Source: Allomyces macrogynus ATCC 38327 | Lineage: Eukaryota > Blastocladiomycota > Blastocladiomycetes > Blastocladiales > Blastocladiaceae | NCBI GenBank assembly: GCA_000151295.1 | Contig: GG745360.1 | Location: forward strand, 299,607-323,655 | Direction: 5' to 3' | DNA length: 24,049 nucleotides | Part shown: positions 19,570-24,049 of the stretch, one piece after another | Position numbering within the stretch: position 1 is the first letter of the stretch | Layout: every line of letters starts with the position of its first letter | The notes under the pieces: model-generated | Told to the model about the DNA's origin: nothing | The model's database searches: none | The model's input: the letters and a program-made list of their open reading frames with translations, nothing else | Program-made: the position numbers and the translations under genes

Positions 19570-21813
19570 TCAACGCCCCGCCGCCGGATCCGCGACCCGC
19601 GACCCCCCACCCTCCCGCGGCATCGCCGGCGTCGGCGGAATCGGGACGACGGTCTCGAACGGCGCCTGCCCCTCGGCCCCACCACCCGCCGCCGCAAACG
19701 AGAACGGCGTGACCAGGAACCCGGCCGCGAGCGCCTCGCGCTTCAGTCGCCGCTTCGTGTGCCGCACGCGGCGCGCGTCCCCCGCGACCATCCACCGCTG
19801 CAACACGTCCCGCAGCGCATCCAGGTACAGCGGTTTCGCGACCGCGTCGTCGTACCCGAGCGCGCGGCACAGGTCAGCGTCCAGGACGAGTTGCGTGTTC
19901 GCGGAACAAGAAATGATGACTTGCGTCCGGTCGAGTTTGCGAATGCGTTGGGCGGTGTCGTCGCCCGAGAGGGTCGGCAGGGATTGGTCGAGCAGGATCA
20001 CATCGAAATAGCGGGATTGGTCGCGCAGGTCATGGTAGTGGAAGAGCGCGTCGGCGCCGTCCGACGCGAAAATGACGGCCGTGTACCCGAGTTGCGCAGG
20101 AGCGCGCGGATGATACGTTGGTTGATCGTGTCGTCTTCCTACTTGCGCGGTGCGCGGGAAGGGGTGAGTCCGCGGACAGGGGTGTCGGCTCGCGATGTCG
20201 AGCAACGCGGGGCGAGCGGAAACGCACCACGACCAAGATCGCGCGCTCGGCCGGCGTCTTGGGCGGGACCAGCACGTGGTCCGGCGGACACACCCACAGT
20301 TCCGCGGGCCGCACGGGTTCCAACGGCGTGGCTGGTCCCGCCGCGGTGGTTTCGGCCACGGGGACCATGGACTCAACAGCAGCGACGGCCGCCACGGCCT
20401 CGGGCGGCGTGCGTGCCGACGACGACGTGCGCCGCGAACTCGACGACCCGGCCGGTGCGGGCAATGGGGGAGGCGACGACTTGGGCGTCGTCGACACGGC
20501 GGGCGCTGGAATCTCCGTGGTGGCCGCGGCGGCGGCAGCGGCGGCAGCGGGGTCCTTGCCGCGCATTGCCAGGACGGGGGAGAGATGCTGGGTGATGGGA
20601 TCGGTGATAATGGTCAGTAATTGCAGCGCGAACGCAACCACCGGAAGCAAGGAAAGGCGTACGTGGTTGGGCATCACTGGCGACGGCGCCGGCGACGCCG
20701 ACGAGGCCGACCCGGCAATACTGCGGTTATCCCCACCGGCATTCGGCGCATACGTATCGAGCTCGTTCGAGTTTTGTCGGACATGAATCTCCGGCGGCCC
20801 GGTCCGCGCGGCCACCACCTCGAACTGAATCGCGTGCGGATCGTCCTCGGAAAACGGCAGAATCACGCCCGCGACCAAGTGCGCAAGGCGTTTCGCCACA
20901 CACATCAGCACCCTATCCGTCGACAAGAGCTCCTTTTTGGTCGAGAGCGTGTGCGGCAGCGCCGTGCCGAGTTCCAGCATGCCCTGCGTCGTCCGTGCGG
21001 CGGCCTCGGCGCGAGAGTCGAGGAAGACGTGCGCGACGCGGAAGGAAAGTCGTTTGCGGGAACTGTCGAGCGGAGTCGCGCGCGCCTCGACGTGCACGCC
21101 CGCGCGGTCGGGCGTGTTGCGGATCATCAGTTCTACGAGGGAGCCGACAATGTGGGCCGTTGCGCGCAGGTCGCCGTCGTACCACTTGTGCTGGATGCGG
21201 TCGTCGACTTGCACCGATACGTTCTTATCCCTGGCGAACGCCCGAAAGAGGTGAGCGTCCGAGTCGACAAACCGGTATAGAATATGGGGCAACAACATAC
21301 TGCGCAATCGGCCGCACACGCGTGACCATGTGCGCAAGCACGTCCGTGATCGACATTGGCTGCACGGTAATCTCCACATTGGCCCCGTCCAGATTACTCA
21401 ACAGCCGCACGTCATCTACGACGCGCAGCAGGTGCTGCGACGAGACGACTATCGTTCCGACTGCGTCGCGCATTTCTGGCGACAAATCCGCCGTTGTCAA
21501 CATATCGGCGCACCCGACAATGTTCGTCAGCGCCGCGGCTTCGTGCGAGAGCGTCGCGAGCAACTTTGTCTTGAATGCTCATCATGTCGCCGCCGGCCGC
21601 GGCATTGGGGTCCTCGACAGACCGACGCCGCGATTCGGCGGGGAACCCGGTGCCGTCGCCATTGCCGGCGAGCGGGCTCGAGGTGGCTGGTGCACTAGAG
21701 CCGCTGCTCGTGGAAGTGGGGCCCACGGTGTCGCCTGCGATCGCGCGGTCGCCCTTGGCGAGCCCCGAGATGGACGCGCCGGGTACGCGCGCCAGCAGGG
21801 CCTTGAACCGCAT
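19570..21813 (-). CDS. Hybrid histidine-kinase-like protein with degenerate ATPase domain and receiver
   Basis: Two-component signalling protein, probably soluble. Exons (minus): 21813-21301, 21230-20663, 20587-20228, 20138-19570; introns 70, 75 and 89 nt; about 669 aa. Order: Ser/Gly-rich N-terminus (start MRFKALLARV); H-box 'LLATLSHEAAALTNIVG' (His about residue 90); dimerisation helix; HATPase-like domain ('DKNVSVQVDDRIQ', 'VGSLVELMIRNTPDRAGV', 'LSTDRVLMCVAKRLAHLVAG'); Ala/Ser/Pro-rich linker; receiver domain 'AILVV-EDDTINQRIIRALL', phosphoacceptor Asp in 'VILLDQSLPTLSG' (about 531), 'IISCSAN' and 'AKPLYLDAL'. The N-box Asn and the DxGxG and GxGxG motifs of ATP binding are absent, so kinase activity is doubtful. 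The 75-nt intron 20662-20588 leaves the frame open; if unrecognised it creates a false hydrophobic segment. Frame breaks: one extra base in TTT at 21565-21567 and one missing at CCC 20086-20088. Correcting both makes all exon phases agree. Confidence 0.87.
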
Positions 21814-22357
21814 GGTGAGCGGATATCGCTGGGCGAGCGGGTGCGAGAAACGACGCGAGGAGGGACTTCCCGAGTGGAGGGTCGAGTCTATAGGCGGCAA
21901 GTGACGGCCGAGCGCCCTCGCAACGTCGGAGTTTGGCGCAATTCGGCACTTGGAAGTTGGATGGAGAGATAGTCGGTCGTTGGATGCGAGCGCGCCGGGC
22001 CGGTGCTGGGCGATGGTATCCAGGGGAACAAGGCGGAGAGTGCTGTCGGCGGGGCAACTCGGTCGGTGCAGGTGGAGAGGTGATTGGGCAACTCGGTTGG
22101 AGAGGCGATTTGTTTCTGACCGAGAGCGCAGAATCAGGCCAATATCAAACGCGTCTCGCGGCGAGCGCATCCACGACAACGGAACACGTGTCTGTGCCTG
22201 ACATGCACGCACGACGTCCTCTCGCTCTGCCCGCCACCCTCCTCACGCATCGCGCCCATCACGAGCGATTGTGACGGACAAGGCCAAGTCGAACGCGACT
22301 TGCAGCAGCATCGAGAACCAATATTTCTGACGTGCCCGACCCCCACGTAACAACACC
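21814..22357. promoter_or_regulatory. Divergent promoter region of the kinase-like gene and DBP9
   Basis: 544 bp between two divergent start codons. Frames open through part of it on the minus strand, in phase with the kinase-like protein (to about 22212), but their composition is unlike the conserved part, so ATG 21813 is preferred. No TATA box or repeated motif stands out. Confidence 0.4.
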
Positions 22358-24049
22358 ATGACCGCCCCACCGCCGCCCGCCGCCGCGAGCCCCGCCGCGG
22401 CCTTCTCGGCCATGGACCTGTGCCCGCAGATCCAATCCGCCATTGCCGCGCTCGGATACAAGGCGCCGACCCCCGTCCAGCAAAAAGTGATCCCGCTCGC
22501 GCTGCAAGGACGCGATGTGGCCGCCAAGGCGCGCACCGGGTCGGGCAAGTCGGCCGCCTACCTGATCCCGATGCTCAACTACTTTTTGCTGCACGCGCGC
22601 GGCGAGCACGACGCGAGTGGCCCGCGCGGTCTGATCTTGGTCCCGACGACGGAATTGGCGGACCAGGTCGCCGCCATGGTCAAGGGGTTCTGCAAGTATT
22701 CGCAGCGCATGGGCGTCGTCAACTTGTGCACCAAGTCGAGTATGGTGCAGCAGCAGTACGTATTTCTGCTGAGCGTGCGTGCATGCTGGCAGGGATCTCA
22801 TCGTTTTTCCCGCAACTCGTAGACAGGCGCTCTCGCAGGGCGTCGAGCTCGTCATCACGACCCCCGCGCGGATCCTGAAGCCGCTGCCGAACCTGGCCGC
22901 CAACTACCTGCACGCCCTGAAATACCTCGTCGTCGACGAGGCCGACCTGCTCCTGTCGTTTGGGTACCAGGACGATTTGCGCGCGCTCATGGCGCACCTG
23001 CCCGCGGCCTCGTCCTACCAGACGCTGCTCATGTCGGCGACGCTCGAAAAACGCGTCTCCGATTTTGCCAGCAAACTGCTCGTGCAACCCGTCTACGTGG
23101 ACATGACGGGCGCCGAGGGCAAGCACGCGAACCTGACGCAATACGTGATTCCTGTCGCGGGTAACGACGGCGACAAGGAAAAGTTCCTGCTGCTCTACTT
23201 TATCCTCAAGCTGCGGCTGATTCGCGGCAAGATTATCGTGTTCGTGAACAATATTGACCGGTGTTTCCGCGTGCGCCTGTTCCTCGAGCAGTTTGCCATC
23301 AAGTCGGTCGTGCTCAACTCGGAACTGCCGCTCAACTCGCGCCAGCATATCGTCGCCGAGTTTAACAAGGGCACCTACGATATCTTGATTGCCACCGACG
23401 AGGGCGGCAAGGGCGACTTGGCCGAGACGATGCTCGAAGACGAGGATGAGGATGAGGTTGTGGCCGGAGCGGGCGAAGACCAGGACGACGCGGCCGCCGT
23501 CGACTCGGACGCCGACATCAAGGGCTTTTCCGACTCGGACGACGACGACGACGAGGAGCTCAAGGGCTTTAGCGAGTCGGACACCGAGTTGAGCAAGCCC
23601 GACGACGCCGCGGCCGCGCACGACCACCCACCATCCGCCACCGCCGACGATGCCGACCTCGTTCCCGTCGCCGACATCCCCGAGGAATCCATGGACATTA
23701 TCGCGACCCCCGCTTCTTCCACCCGCCGCGGCGCGCGGCGGCAAGACCAAGAGTACGGCGTCTCGCGTGGTATCGACTTCCACCACGTGACGGCCGTCAT
23801 CAACTTTGATTTCCCGGCGACCGCGCAGTCGTACACGCACCGTGTCGGCCGTACCGCACGCGGGGGGCGCAAGGGGATGGCGCTTTCGCTCGTCCTTCTC
23901 GGACGCGACAGCGCGCGTCATGTCGGTGAAACCTAAGGACCGCATCAACGAGCACGCTGTCTTCCAGCGCGTCGCCGCCGCGCAAAAGGCCGCCGGGATG
24001 CCCATCACCCCGTTTTGTCCTGAACCGGCACTCAGGTCGATGCGTTCCG
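22358..24049 (+). CDS. DBP9: DEAD-box RNA helicase Dbp9 / DDX56, 3' end off window
   Basis: ATP-dependent RNA helicase of the Dbp9/DDX56 family, needed for 60S ribosomal subunit assembly in the nucleolus. Exon 1 is 22358-22755, exon 2 starts at 22823; intron 67 nt (GTACGT to CTCGTAG). Start [10 protein letters not shown] at the first ATG (caccATGA). Motifs: Q '[20 protein letters not shown]'; I '[11 protein letters not shown]' (about 58-68); Ia 'PTTELADQ'; Ib 'TTPARIL'; II '[13 protein letters not shown]' (DEAD at 171-174); III 'MSATLEKRV'; IV '[20 protein letters not shown]'; V '[13 protein letters not shown]'; VI '[12 protein letters not shown]'. A long acidic insertion (about 23425-23740) sits between 'DILIATDE' and motif V, the usual place in this family. 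After 'GMALSLV' the frame breaks near 23889-23895, giving a false stop at 23934. The neighbouring frame continues '[20 protein letters not shown]'. Further breaks lie at TTTT 24013-24016 and near 24030 ('QVDAFR' follows). The C-terminal domain continues beyond the window. Confidence 0.95.

Noticed and set aside
22719..24008. A 429-codon open frame on the minus strand
   Set aside because: Antisense to the DBP9 helicase, whose motifs are all present on the plus strand.
1..24049. Mobile elements, CRISPR arrays, or bacterial operons
   Set aside because: No transposase, integrase, terminal repeats of element size, or repeat-spacer array was seen; gene structure is eukaryotic.

Overview
The window is eukaryotic nuclear DNA. 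It is GC-rich, and its genes are cut by many short introns, nearly all 60-97 nt, with donors such as GTACGY, GTATGT, GTGCGT and GTCCGT and YAG acceptors. Recognisable products are nuclear or ER housekeeping proteins plus a hybrid histidine-kinase-like protein. Compact spacing, short introns and the gene set (Rna14, SF3A1, kanadaptin, glucosidase II beta with HDEL, Dbp9, receiver-domain signalling) suggest a GC-rich early-diverging fungus, perhaps a Blastocladiomycota or chytrid-like zoosporic fungus. That placement is inference; no ribosomal or mitochondrial marker is present.

Layout. 1-2158 (-): 5' two-thirds of an Rna14/CSTF3 cleavage-factor gene, running off the left edge. 2814-5026 (-): SF3A1/Prp21 splicing factor. 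5238-7025 (+): kanadaptin (SLC4A1AP), divergent from SF3A1 across a 211-bp shared promoter. 7026-8139: non-coding, with one perfect 12-bp inverted repeat. 8140-9985 (+): glucosidase II beta subunit, eight exons. 10103-11293 (-): zeta-crystallin-like quinone oxidoreductase, convergent with it. 11893-13035 (+): RlmN-like radical SAM protein lacking both methyl-transfer cysteines. 13516-13683 (+): possible very small gene. 13684-14917 (+): PGP/PHO13-type HAD phosphatase. 15943-17457 (+): intronless 504-residue protein of unknown function. 17985-18793 (+): doubtful small gene. 19570-21813 (-): hybrid histidine-kinase-like protein with a degenerate ATPase domain and an intact receiver. 22358-24049 (+): Dbp9/DDX56 DEAD-box helicase, running off the right edge.

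Four of the genes act in RNA biology (3'-end cleavage, U2 snRNP, the nuclear FHA protein kanadaptin, 60S ribosome assembly), plus the RlmN-like protein. These are housekeeping genes lying side by side, not an operon-like system.

Reading frames break by one base at many places, mostly in short homopolymers, in at least five different conserved genes. Correcting one base at each site restores exon phase across the whole gene for SF3A1, kanadaptin, the oxidoreductase and the kinase. This looks like residual sequencing error, although it could be tested as a biological effect. The two most unusual proteins are the RlmN-like radical SAM protein and the pseudo-histidine kinase.
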